Origin: Alphaproteobacteria bacterium
GTDB lineage: Bacteria > Myxococcota_A > UBA796 > GCA-2862545
Reading direction: 5' to 3'
Assembly: GCA_020632875.1 (NCBI GenBank)
Contig: JACKET010000009.1
Location: 124,001-188,000 of the forward strand
DNA length: 64,000 bases
Part shown: piece by piece, positions 1-7,778 of the stretch
Position numbering within the stretch: the stretch's first letter is position 1
How the letters are laid out: every line of letters starts with the position of its first letter
Notes under the pieces: generated by a model
Seen by the model: the letters and a program-made list of their open reading frames with translations, nothing else
Databases searched by the model: none
Told to the model about the DNA's origin: nothing
Made by a program: the position numbers and the translations under genes

Positions 1-1720
1 AGCCCGTGGTGACGAGCGTGCTGTCGGACTGGTGCTGGCGGCCGTTGAACGGGAGCGTCCACACGCGGCCCTCGACGCCGCTCACCGCGACGAACGTGGC
101 GGGGCCCGCCTGGAGCTGGGACAGCGAGCCCGGACCGAACACGTGGTGCCCGTCGTCGAACGGGATCACGCCGACGTAGCCGCCTTCGCCGGTCGATTCG
201 AGGGTGCCGTTCAGCGACACGGTGAACAGGCCCTGCGGGTAGACCCCGGCCGAGGTCCAGTCGAACGCGAAGTCCTCGAAGCGGCTCACCGTCAGGCCCG
301 CGAAGGTCGGCGCGGTGATGTGGTAGTTCTCGGGGACCGTGGGCTGGGCGTCTTCGACGACGAATGCCGGCACGCCATCGGGGTCGCCGGGCGCGCGCAG
401 GTCGTAGTCGAGCCCGAAGTGGTAGTCGTCGAGCGTGAGGTCGCGGCCGCGGTAGATGATCTGCCCGGTCGACGCGATCACCTCCTTGTGCAGGGTGACG
501 ACGTTCTCTTCGGACTCGAAGAACACGAAGTCGCCCGCGCTCACCGTGAGGGGCTCGGGGCAGTCGATCGACGGCTGCGGCGGCGGGACCTCGAACACGC
601 CGTTGATGTCGAACGGCACGGGCCCGCTGGACGGCAGGCCCGCGGGGCCGCACCCGAAGTTGAGCGGGATGACGAAGTAGACGAACGCGTTCACGGTGTC
701 GTGCTCGACCCCGGTGCTGGCGTCGAGCCCGCGCCGCACGTCGAACGCGAGACCGACGGCCACGTCGAGCGGATCGGGCTCGACCGGCAGGATCTGGACG
801 GCATCCGCGATGAGTAGATCCTCCTCGTCGTCGAGGAACACGTCGCGGAAGCCCGGCACCGCGGCGTTGCTGACGCGCATCGTGCCGCGGAGCTCGGTGG
901 GGCTGGTGCGCTCGAAGGTCTCGACGCGGAAGTCGCCCGTCACCGTGTTCCGGTTCCAGAACTGCATCTGCTCCTGGAGGAAGCCCTCGGCGAAGCGGGT
1001 GTTCACGCCCTGGATGACGAACGCCACCTCGTCGCCCTGGCTCACGACTGGAGGGTCGAAGGTGGCCGTGATCACGGCCCGATCGACGGTGAACCCGTCG
1101 TAGAGCGTGAGCACGCCGGCCCCCTGCTCGACGGTGATGTCGCGGAAGCCGGGCTGGGCGTCGGAGTGCACGGCGACGCGCGCGTGCAGCTCGGTCGGGC
1201 TGACGACCTCGACCGCGATCGTGTCGACGTCGCGACCGAAGCTCGCCCACGTGATCTCGGGCTCCCAGGCGGTCTCGTGGCCCAGGAGCACGACGTCGAT
1301 CACCTCGCCCATCTTCGCGTTGCCGGGCTCGATCCCGAAGCTCTCTTCGATGACCAGCAGGGCCTCGGGCAGCTCCCACTCGAGGTTCGCCGCCGTGAGG
1401 CGCGCGTCGACCGGGCCGAGCGGCGCGTCGTCGGCGATGGTGAGCTCGGCGATCGCCGTGAACCCGTCGAGCACGGCGAAATCGGTGAGCACCAGGCCCT
1501 CGGAGAACAGCTCGAGGGTCGTCTCGTCGAACTCGAGCGCGCTGCGGCGGGACTCGAGCTCGAGCTTCACGTGCGTGCCCTGGCCGACGACCGGCGGGTG
1601 GAGCGTGAACCGGTGCGCGCCGGGGTCTTCGTAGTCCTCGATGTCGGGGATCGGCGCGGGATCGGGCGTGCAGCCCGCCCAGCAGACGACCACGAGCAAC
1701 GACGACAACAGGCGCGACAT
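1..1720 (-). CDS. Surface lipoprotein with Ig-like repeats (cut by left edge)
   Basis: No stop codon is reached before the left edge, so only the first 573 residues are seen. The ATG at 1720 opens a leader MSRLLSSLLVVVCWAGC with a lipobox (WAGC, Cys17), so the product should be a lipid-anchored envelope protein. The mature part reads as successive beta-sandwich modules of about 110 residues. Two of them carry matching ends (PGFRDITV and PGFRDVFL), which resembles the IPT/TIG or bacterial Ig-like class; that assignment is an inference from pattern, not a search. A later section contains paired Cys and a VYPQGLFTVSLNG segment. A GAGGG-type ribosome site lies just upstream and a TATAGT hexamer (reverse strand, 1737-1742) could be a -10 box, though no -35 is visible. 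It is transcribed in the same direction as nqrM and lies downstream of it. No enzymatic motif is visible; a structural or adhesive role is a guess. Confidence 0.75.
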   Translation of the reverse strand, partial: MSRLLSSLLVVVCWAGCTPDPAPIPDIEDYEDPGAHRFTLHPPVVGQGTHVKLELESRRSALEFDETTLELFSEGLVLTDFAVLDGFTAIAELTIADDAPLGPVDARLTAANLEWELPEALLVIEESFGIEPGNAKMGEVIDVVLLGHETAWEPEITWASFGRDVDTIAVEVVSPTELHARVAVHSDAQPGFRDITVEQGAGVLTLYDGFTVDRAVITATFDPPVVSQGDEVAFVIQGVNTRFAEGFLQEQMQFWNRNTVTGDFRVETFERTSPTELRGTMRVSNAAVPGFRDVFLDDEEDLLIADAVQILPVEPDPLDVAVGLAFDVRRGLDASTGVEHDTVNAFVYFVIPLNFGCGPAGLPSSGPVPFDINGVFEVPPPQPSIDCPEPLTVSAGDFVFFESEENVVTLHKEVIASTGQIIYRGRDLTLDDYHFGLDYDLRAPGDPDGVPAFVVEDAQPTVPENYHITAPTFAGLTVSRFEDFAFDWTSAGVYPQGLFTVSLNGTLESTGEGGYVGVIPFDDGHHVFGPGSLSQLQAGPATFVAVSGVEGRVWTLPFNGRQHQSDSTLVTTG

Positions 1721-1809
1721 CCGACCCTCGGCAGCAACTATACCCGTTCCGACCGGCTCTGGCGGGCGATGCGCCCCCGGAGCCGTCATGGTTTGTCAGG
1801 GGCGGAGCG

Positions 1810-2046
1810 CTACCGGTGGTGGAGCGGATTCGGGTGCGCGATCTGGGCCAGCCGGACGAGCTCGTCGTCGGACGGGCAGAGATCGGCCGCCTTCTTGCCG
1901 CAGACGCCGCACGCGGCCTCGGCACCCTCGCCGAGCGTGGCCACCCCGCCGCACGAGCTCTGCAGCTCGCGATTGGACAGGATCACGCCGAGCGACATCC
2001 CGAGCATGGCCAGGCCGAACAGGCCGACAGCGAGCAGGATCTCCAT
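1810..2046 (-). CDS. nqrM: Na+-NQR maturation factor NqrM
   Basis: A 78-aa protein with one N-terminal membrane helix (residues 2-24) followed by a Cys cluster: SCGG near residue 31, then CGVCGKK and a further Cys in DLC. This layout of short membrane anchor, SCGG and CxxC matches the NqrM (DUF539) family. That family is needed to insert the iron centre between NqrD and NqrE when the sodium-pumping NADH:quinone reductase is built. Its length is close to the usual 70-80 residues. The neighbourhood agrees: apbE, which attaches FMN to NqrB and NqrC, lies 0.7 kb upstream on the same strand, and nqrA-F begin about 6 kb away. The tail after the Cys motif (residues 55-78) is an unremarkable acidic/His-containing extension. 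The assignment rests on motif and context and is fairly secure. Confidence 0.85.
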   Translation of the reverse strand: MEILLAVGLFGLAMLGMSLGVILSNRELQSSCGGVATLGEGAEAACGVCGKKAADLCPSDDELVRLAQIAHPNPLHHR

Positions 2047-2068
2047 GGGACCTCCGCGGGGAGACAGC

Positions 2069-2692
2069 CTAACGCGGTTGGGCCTCGCCGTCGTCGCGGC
2101 GCGCTTCGCGCTCGTCGGCGAAGCGATCGAGCAGGGCGCCGGCGAGCTCGGGACCGAGGATCTCTTCGAGCCGCGCGTCGCTGTCGTCGCGCATGGCCTT
2201 GAGCTCGGCGCGGCCCTCGACGCTGGTCATCCGGCCGTCGCGCATGTCGTCGCGCACGAGCACGCTGCCTTCGCGGAGGAACAGGATCTCTTCGAGCACC
2301 TCGTCGGCGAGCTCGGGACCGAGATCGTGATCCGCGGCGAACGCGTCGATCTCGACGGTGAGCGCCTCGCGGACCTTGGCGCGGCGGCGCTCGAGCCGCG
2401 ACTCGCGGCGCTCTTCGCGCTCTTCTTCGTCGAGCCGTGCCTTGCCCTTGGACTTGCTCTTCGCCTTGCGGCGTGGCGGCGGCGCGGGCGCATCGCCGAC
2501 GACGGGCTTCGCGGCGGGCGCCTTGGCGAGCCCCTCGAGGAACTTCGCGTTCGTGGCCTTCTGGTCGCGCAGCTCGCCCATCCGCTCCTGCATGGCGGTG
2601 AGGCGGCTGCTCGTGCGCCACGCCCAGGCCCCGTTGATCAGGAAGCCGACGAGCGCGAGGCCGGCGAGGATTCGGGCGAGGGAGTCGGACAT
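2069..2692 (-). CDS. Single-TM coiled-coil protein, function unknown
   Basis: A 207-aa protein starting at MSDSLARIL. An ATG three codons upstream (2701) is equally possible and neither start has a clear Shine-Dalgarno site. Residues 5-25 form one membrane helix, followed by a short basic/Pro-rich linker (APPPRRKAKSKSKGK). The C-terminal half is highly charged and predicted helical, rich in Glu/Arg (EEEREERRESRLERRR), so a coiled coil outside the membrane is likely. It lies between apbE and nqrM on the same strand, 22 bases from nqrM and 32 from apbE, so the three genes are probably co-transcribed. That context suggests a role near NQR assembly, but nothing in the sequence shows it. The C-terminal helical part loosely resembles periplasmic Spy/CpxP-like helical proteins, without their LTxxQ motif. 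I do not recognise the family. Confidence 0.7.
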   Translation of the reverse strand: MSDSLARILAGLALVGFLINGAWAWRTSSRLTAMQERMGELRDQKATNAKFLEGLAKAPAAKPVVGDAPAPPPRRKAKSKSKGKARLDEEEREERRESRLERRRAKVREALTVEIDAFAADHDLGPELADEVLEEILFLREGSVLVRDDMRDGRMTSVEGRAELKAMRDDSDARLEEILGPELAGALLDRFADEREARRDDGEAQPR

Positions 2693-2724
2693 GGGAGCCA
2701 TGTAGCCGGCTCGGAGGGCCCCTG

Positions 2725-3726
2725 TCAGGGGACCTTCCAGAGCCCCATGCCCGAGGTCTCGTGGAGCGCGAACCCGTCGGGGCCCCCCGTCACCACGAGA
2801 CCTTCGACGTCCGAGCGGGCTTCGAGCAGCGCCAGGCCGGCCTCGGAGCCCAGCACCATCACGGCGGTCGCCAGCGCGTCGGCGGTGCGGCAGTCGCGCG
2901 CGACGACCGAGGCCGACAGGACGTCCGTGGTGGCGGGCTCGCCCGTGCGCGGGTCCATCGTGTGGGCGACCTTCCGGCCGTCGACCTCCACGAGGTTGCG
3001 GTAGTTGCCGGACGACGCGAGCGCGCGATCGACCAGGGCGATCCGCGCGATCAGCTCGGCGCCCGGCGCAGAGCCCTCGACCGGCGCGTCGACCCCGAGC
3101 ACCCACGGCCCGTGCGGGCCCGAACCGGTCACCCGCACCTCACCGCCGACCTCGGCCATCGAGTCGGCGTGCCCGAGCTGCGAGAGCACGGCCGACACGC
3201 GGTCGACGGCGTGGCCCTTCGCGATGGCCGACAGATCGAGGGCCGTGCCGCCGGCGTCGATGTGCGGCGCCCCCCCGACGTACGCGAGGGACACCTTCTG
3301 CCAGCCGACCTGCGCGCGGGCCGCAGCGAGCGCGTCGTCCGTGGGTCGCGCGATGGTGCGGTCCTTCCCGTGGAACCCCCAGACCTCCATCAGCGGCTGC
3401 ACGGTCGGGTCGAAGGCGCCATCCGTGGCCGCCGCCAGCGCCAGGGCGTCGCGCACGACCCCGGCGGTGTCCTCCGAGACGGCCACGGCGCCCGGCCCCG
3501 CGCGGACCTTCGACAGCTCGGAGTCCTTCCGCCACGTACTCATCTGGGCGTCGACCTCGGCGAGCACGTCGGACACGGCGAGATCGACGCGCTTCTCGTC
3601 GCAGACCTCCGCATCGGTGGACCACTTCACGGTCCACGTCGTGCCGAGCGCGGTGCCCTGGAAGGCGCACCACTGCTTCGCGGGTTCCGGGTTCGTACAG
3701 GCCAGCAGGAGGACGAGGAACGACAT
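2725..3726 (-). CDS. apbE: FAD:protein FMN transferase ApbE (lipoprotein)
   Basis: A 333-aa protein beginning MSFLVLLLAC, where LLAC is a lipobox with Cys10, so this is a lipid-anchored periplasmic enzyme. ApbE transfers FMN from FAD to a Thr side chain of target proteins; NqrB and NqrC in this window are its classical substrates. Diagnostic motifs are TDGAFDPTVQPL (residues 101-112), IDAGGTALDLSAIAKGHAVD (156-175), HTMDPRTGEP (255-264) and DCRTADALATAVM (278-290). These cover the Mg-FAD binding core and the conserved Thr/Asp pair of the family. The length is normal for the family. It starts 37 bases from the divergent lethal-factor-like peptidase gene, so the two share a very short promoter region. 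Much longer upstream reading in the same frame overlaps that gene antisense and is not credible. The lipobox decides the start. Confidence 0.95.
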   Translation of the reverse strand: MSFLVLLLACTNPEPAKQWCAFQGTALGTTWTVKWSTDAEVCDEKRVDLAVSDVLAEVDAQMSTWRKDSELSKVRAGPGAVAVSEDTAGVVRDALALAAATDGAFDPTVQPLMEVWGFHGKDRTIARPTDDALAAARAQVGWQKVSLAYVGGAPHIDAGGTALDLSAIAKGHAVDRVSAVLSQLGHADSMAEVGGEVRVTGSGPHGPWVLGVDAPVEGSAPGAELIARIALVDRALASSGNYRNLVEVDGRKVAHTMDPRTGEPATTDVLSASVVARDCRTADALATAVMVLGSEAGLALLEARSDVEGLVVTGGPDGFALHETSGMGLWKVP

Positions 3727-3763
3727 GGGCGCACTTCTCACACGATCCGCATAGGAAATCCCC

Positions 3764-6052
3764 ATGTGGTTCCTCCTCGCGTGGGCCCTCGGGGCGACGC
3801 CGACGTACAACGCCGACGATCTGACCTTCACGATGAAGGAGCGGACGACGGCCGAGCTGCGAACGATCGTCGAGAGCCACCTGCGCGACCGGAAGATCGC
3901 GGTGGCGTGGCGCGCGGGCGGCGAAGACGTGGCGGTGTTCCCGAAGCCCGCTGGCGAACGCTCCCTACAGACCCTCGACCGCCCGGCGCTGCTCGCGTTG
4001 CTCCTCGGGCTCCAGCCCACCACGCCGGAGGCGATGGAGTACGACCTCCTGTTCGCCGACGACGGGAAGCAGATCCGCCCCGTCTCGCTGTGGACGGAGG
4101 GGCCGAAGCGGCTCGTCGTCGCGGGGGGCGAGCCGGTGGGCAAGCCTCCGGCGGGCCCCTCCGCTGCGCAGATCGCGAAGCGATACGGGCTCGCGGGCCT
4201 GGTGGAGGTCGATGCCACGTTCGAGCCCGGCGTGCGCGGTGCGCTCGACACGGCACTCGCTCTGCTGACCGACCCCGAGCGGGCGCGCCTGGCGGACATC
4301 ACCATCGTCCGACAGGGCGAGAACAGCCGAAAGGTGCGCGCGACGCGTGGCCCGAAGTGGGTGAACACGGCGAACTACCTCCTCGACGGGAATGTCGGAT
4401 GGATCGAGGTCTACGACGATGCCGTACTCACCTCTCCTCGCTTCGTCGGGCCCGTCGACGCGCCGCTCCATCCCACCGTGTTCGTGCTCCTGCACGAGCT
4501 CGGGCACGCCATCGCCGACGCTCCGACCCGAGCGATGCTCGCGGAGTACGAGCGCCGCCGCATGGCCCTCGGCGCCGCAATCGATGTCGCGGTGCGTCGA
4601 AACAACGCCTACAACCACGAGGTCGAGGCGTTCAACGCGAACAAGACGCCGGAAGCCGCGGCGCGGCTCGAAGCCCAGCTCGAGGAGCTGACCGCGCTCG
4701 GCGCCGAGCTCCAGGCCGAGCGCGAGGCCATTCACGTCCTCGGCGAGCGGATCGACGCGCTCGGCGAGCTCGCACCGATGGCCCAGCGCTACCGCGACGA
4801 GGTGGGCGACGCGGCACCGACCGCCTACGGCCGCACCTCAGCCGACGAGGCCTTCGCCGAGGCGTTCGCGCTGTTCCACGCCGACCCCGAGGCGCTGAAG
4901 CGCACCGTACCCGCGGCGTACGCGTGGTTCGCGCGCGGCTCGCACGTCGAGGAGCGCCCGCGCATGACGCCCGTCGACGAGGCGATGGCCGCGGGCCCGA
5001 TCTACGGCACCGGCGCACTCGCGCCGTCCGACGCGGAGGAGGCCCGGCTCCGCTCCGACCTCGTCGTGCGGCTCGGCAGCCGCGGGCTGTTCGATGTCTC
5101 CGGGGCGCCCGTCGATCCGGGAGGGGCGGACCGTCCCCTGCTGCGCGCCCTGCTCGCGACCGAAGACGCCTGGCCGGGCACCGAGCGCGACCTGCTCGTC
5201 TCCGACGGCTCCACGGCGCACCCGATCACCGTGTGGGTCGAAGCCGACCGCCTGGTCGTGGCGCGCGGGGTTCCGCTCGCTCCCGCGGAGGTGCCGCCTC
5301 TCGCGGCCCTCGTGGAAAGGCACGGCATCGCGCCACCCCCCGATGGCGCGCCGGCCCTCGAGCCTCCGCTCCGCACGGCCATCGACACCTCGCTCGCGCT
5401 GCTGAACACCGAAGAGCGCGATCGGCTCGGCGCCATCGGCTTCGTCCGGCTGCCGGCCGACCCGGAGCCCACGGTACTCGGTGCGTCCAGCGCGCTCTAC
5501 GCGGCGGGCGGCCACACGATCCAGGTATTCGACCGGGCCCTCGAGCCGCGGGGGACGTTCGTGGGCAGCGTCGACCACCCGCACCCGGCGCTCGTCCAGC
5601 CCCTGCTCCACGAGGTGTGCCACGCGATCGCCCGCGCGCCCACGCGGGCCCTGCAGGCCGAGCAGGACGCGCGGATCGCGGCCTTCGACGCGCTCGTCGA
5701 CACCCACCTCGCCGACCTCGAAACACTGCGCGCCGACTACCGGAAGGCGAAGAACGTCCCCGAAGACCGCCGCCGTGCGGTCGACGCGCGAGCGGCGCGG
5801 ATCGCGGCGGAGCGCGAGGCCATCCATGCCGGCGAAGCCCGCCTGGCCGCGTGGCTCGAGACCCCGCCCATGGTCACCGCGTACGCCGCGCTCGGCGAGC
5901 CCGGTCCCACGCTCTACGGCCGTCTGGGCGGGCCCGAGGAGGCCTTCTGCGAGGCGTTCGCCCTCTCGCACGCCGATCCCGACGCCCTGGCGCGCGTCAG
6001 CCCCGCGACGGCGGCCTGGCTCGCACGCGGCGGGCACCTCGACCCGGAGTGA
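3764..6052 (+). CDS. Exported tandem-domain zinc metallopeptidase, anthrax lethal-factor-like
   Basis: A 762-aa protein with a very short leader (MWFLLAWALGA, cleavage near residue 11) and two homologous halves of about 320 residues. Each half carries HExxH: HELGH at 244-248 and HEVCH at 616-620. About 110 residues later each has a YGR then EAFxEAF block: AYGRTSADEAFAEAF (Tyr355, Glu362) and LYGRLGGPEEAFCEAF (Tyr718, Glu726). From memory of anthrax lethal factor, its catalytic part has HEFGH followed by SYGRTNEAEFFAEAF, where the Tyr assists catalysis and a Glu is the third zinc ligand. The spacing and the FALxHADP-type continuation also agree. I therefore call both domains ATLF-like (M34 type) peptidases. 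HPTV/HPAL precede both HExxH motifs. Both active sites look intact. The substrate is unknown. It stands alone on the plus strand between apbE and the nqr block and ends 3 bases before the convergent pseudokinase stop. Confidence 0.8.
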   Translation: MWFLLAWALGATPTYNADDLTFTMKERTTAELRTIVESHLRDRKIAVAWRAGGEDVAVFPKPAGERSLQTLDRPALLALLLGLQPTTPEAMEYDLLFADDGKQIRPVSLWTEGPKRLVVAGGEPVGKPPAGPSAAQIAKRYGLAGLVEVDATFEPGVRGALDTALALLTDPERARLADITIVRQGENSRKVRATRGPKWVNTANYLLDGNVGWIEVYDDAVLTSPRFVGPVDAPLHPTVFVLLHELGHAIADAPTRAMLAEYERRRMALGAAIDVAVRRNNAYNHEVEAFNANKTPEAAARLEAQLEELTALGAELQAEREAIHVLGERIDALGELAPMAQRYRDEVGDAAPTAYGRTSADEAFAEAFALFHADPEALKRTVPAAYAWFARGSHVEERPRMTPVDEAMAAGPIYGTGALAPSDAEEARLRSDLVVRLGSRGLFDVSGAPVDPGGADRPLLRALLATEDAWPGTERDLLVSDGSTAHPITVWVEADRLVVARGVPLAPAEVPPLAALVERHGIAPPPDGAPALEPPLRTAIDTSLALLNTEERDRLGAIGFVRLPADPEPTVLGASSALYAAGGHTIQVFDRALEPRGTFVGSVDHPHPALVQPLLHEVCHAIARAPTRALQAEQDARIAAFDALVDTHLADLETLRADYRKAKNVPEDRRRAVDARAARIAAEREAIHAGEARLAAWLETPPMVTAYAALGEPGPTLYGRLGGPEEAFCEAFALSHADPDALARVSPATAAWLARGGHLDPE

Positions 6053-6055
6053 GGC

Positions 6056-7192
6056 TCAGCCGAGCTTCAGCCAGGCCACCACGCCGCCGGCGACGACGAT
6101 CACGAACCCCACGCCGACCGCGACCCAGACCCACGCAGGGGTCGGCTCGTCGGCGGCGACTGGCGCGGCGATCGGCGCGGAGACGGGCGCCCGCGGGGGC
6201 TCGGGCTTGGGGAGGGCCAGCGGCGCGGGCGTCTCGGCGCCATCGACCACCGCAGCCGGGCCGAACAGCGCGTCGGCGACCTCGGCGAACGACTCGGTGG
6301 TGCGGGTGGGCTCGGTGGGCCCGTCGAGCAGGGTGCGGCGGTTCGCGTCGAGCACGGTCTTGGCTTCGGGATCGACGTCGTCCCAGTCGATCTCCTCGTT
6401 CGGACGGAGGAACTCGCCGAACGACGACGGCGCCGGGCTCGGTGCCGGAGCCCGCGTCGCGTCGCCCAGCGCGGGGGTGCCCGGCGGGAGCGACGGGAGC
6501 TGCAGCGCGTCGAGCGCCGCACGGGCGTCCGCGGCCGTCTGGAAGCGGTGGGCGGGGTCGTCGTGCATGCAGCGCCGCACGAAGCCGTCGAGCACGGCGG
6601 GGATCTCGCGGCGCCCCGTGCCGCCCAGCATGCTGACGAGCATCGCACCGACCGCGTAGATGTCCGACCGCGCGTCGCCCTCCCCGGGCTGCCCGGCCTG
6701 CTCGGGGGCCTCGGCCCGCCCGGTGACCAGGGCCTCGGCGAACCCGTCGACGCGGATGATGCCGTCGCCGTCGATGCGCACGTTCTCGGGACCGAGCCCG
6801 CGGTGCGCCACGCCGAGCGCGTGCGCCACCTCGAGCGCGCGCAGCACGGCGCTCGCGACGGCCGCGGCCTGCGCGGGGGGCAGCGGCCCGAGCTGGAGCA
6901 TGTGGTCTTCGACCGAGCCCCCGGGCATGGGCGGGGTCACGACGAACACGCCGCCATAGGCCTCGCCCACGTCGAGCACGGGCACGACGTGCCGGTGCCC
7001 ACCGAGCCCCTGGAGCACGCGGCAGTCTTCGCGGACCTGCTGCCGCACCGCCGCGCTCTCCGGGGCGTACAGCGTGACGACGCGCTCGACGCCTTCGCGG
7101 TGGTCCTGGGCGCGGTACACCTGGGTCGTGGCGTCTTCGCGCACGACCTCGAGAAGCGCGTACCGTCCGTTGGCGAGGCGTTCGGGATGCAA
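6056..7192 (-). CDS. Membrane-anchored pseudokinase (Ser/Thr kinase fold)
   Basis: I place the start at TTG 7192, because AGGAG lies 8 bases upstream and because the protein kinase fold begins at once (ANGRYALLEVV); this gives 378 aa. The kinase scaffold is clear: an N-lobe beta sheet, AxEVAHALGVAHRGLGPENVRI (C-lobe) and SDIYAVGAML (the SDxxxxG helix-F motif). The three catalytic signatures are lost. The VAIK Lys is replaced (VVTLYAP, Leu41), HRDLKPEN reads HRGLGPEN (Gly132 and Gly134 in place of Asp and Lys; Asn137 kept), and DFG reads GFA (Gly150). No phosphotransfer is expected. A long Pro/Ala-rich acidic linker follows (about 235-345), then one C-terminal membrane helix (about 350-373), so the pseudokinase domain faces the cytoplasm. 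It is the last gene of the nqr transcription unit, 70 bases after the lipoprotein gene. A regulatory or scaffold role is inferred. Confidence 0.8.
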   Translation of the reverse strand: MHPERLANGRYALLEVVREDATTQVYRAQDHREGVERVVTLYAPESAAVRQQVREDCRVLQGLGGHRHVVPVLDVGEAYGGVFVVTPPMPGGSVEDHMLQLGPLPPAQAAAVASAVLRALEVAHALGVAHRGLGPENVRIDGDGIIRVDGFAEALVTGRAEAPEQAGQPGEGDARSDIYAVGAMLVSMLGGTGRREIPAVLDGFVRRCMHDDPAHRFQTAADARAALDALQLPSLPPGTPALGDATRAPAPSPAPSSFGEFLRPNEEIDWDDVDPEAKTVLDANRRTLLDGPTEPTRTTESFAEVADALFGPAAVVDGAETPAPLALPKPEPPRAPVSAPIAAPVAADEPTPAWVWVAVGVGFVIVVAGGVVAWLKLG

Positions 7193-7262
7193 GCGGTGGG
7201 CTCCTGTGGAGCAGAGGATACGCGACCCGCGGGCCGCGTGCTCCCCTCGCGGTGACGCCTGG

Positions 7263-7778
7263 CTACTCGCCCGGCGTCGCACACCCGGCGGGGTCGACGG
7301 CCACCGAATCGAGCACGGCGATGAAGTCCTGCTCGAACTTCGGGAACGGGGAGCCGGAGCACTGGATGGTGACCACGCACGCCTCGGCGGCCACGATCAT
7401 GCGCTGCACCGACCGCCAGTCGCCCTGCATCTTCGTGTTCTTCATCGAGACCTGCACGCCGGGCAGCTCGCCGAGCGGACGCTCTTCGACCTGTGTCTGC
7501 ACGCCGTCGGGCGGGTTCGTCACGAGACGGTCGGCCGAGCGCTTCACGGCCGCGAAGTCGCGGGCCGCGTTGCGGGGCAGGCGCTGGACGGTGCAGCGCC
7601 CCGAGCTCGCGGGGATGCGGGCGACCTGCGCCTCCACGCTCCACGCCTCGGGAACCTGCGCGGTGATGGGGCCGAGCGACAGGGTCTTCGTCGGACCCTG
7701 CGCGGCGGCGGGCTTCGCGGGATCGGTCCCGGTGGAGCCGCCGCATGCGAGCAGTGCGAGCACGAGCACCGGGATCAC
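7263..7778 (-). CDS. Small lipoprotein, nqr operon
   Basis: A 171-aa protein with GTG start at 7778; the GTGA overlaps the nqrF stop, so translation should be coupled to nqrF. The leader VIPVLVLALLACGG has a lipobox LLAC and almost no charged n-region. The mature part begins with a Ser/Thr/Pro/Ala-rich linker. A compact alpha/beta domain of about 130 residues follows, containing VPEAWSVE, GRCTVQRLPRNAARDFAAVKR, and a Cys pair in EACVVTIQCSG. It ends with DFIAVLDSVAV, a pattern seen in PsbP/DUF1795-like single-domain envelope proteins; this resemblance is weak. It is not a known NQR subunit. Its position directly behind nqrF suggests a job linked to the quinone reductase or to quality control in the envelope, but that is only inferred from context. 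Confidence 0.75.
   Translation of the reverse strand: MIPVLVLALLACGGSTGTDPAKPAAAQGPTKTLSLGPITAQVPEAWSVEAQVARIPASSGRCTVQRLPRNAARDFAAVKRSADRLVTNPPDGVQTQVEERPLGELPGVQVSMKNTKMQGDWRSVQRMIVAAEACVVTIQCSGSPFPKFEQDFIAVLDSVAVDPAGCATPGE

Noticed and set aside
2761..6636. A 1291-codon plus-strand open frame across apbE and the metallopeptidase gene
   Set aside because: It overlaps two well-supported genes in other frames, is extremely Arg/Ala/Gly-rich and has no domain or ribosome site.
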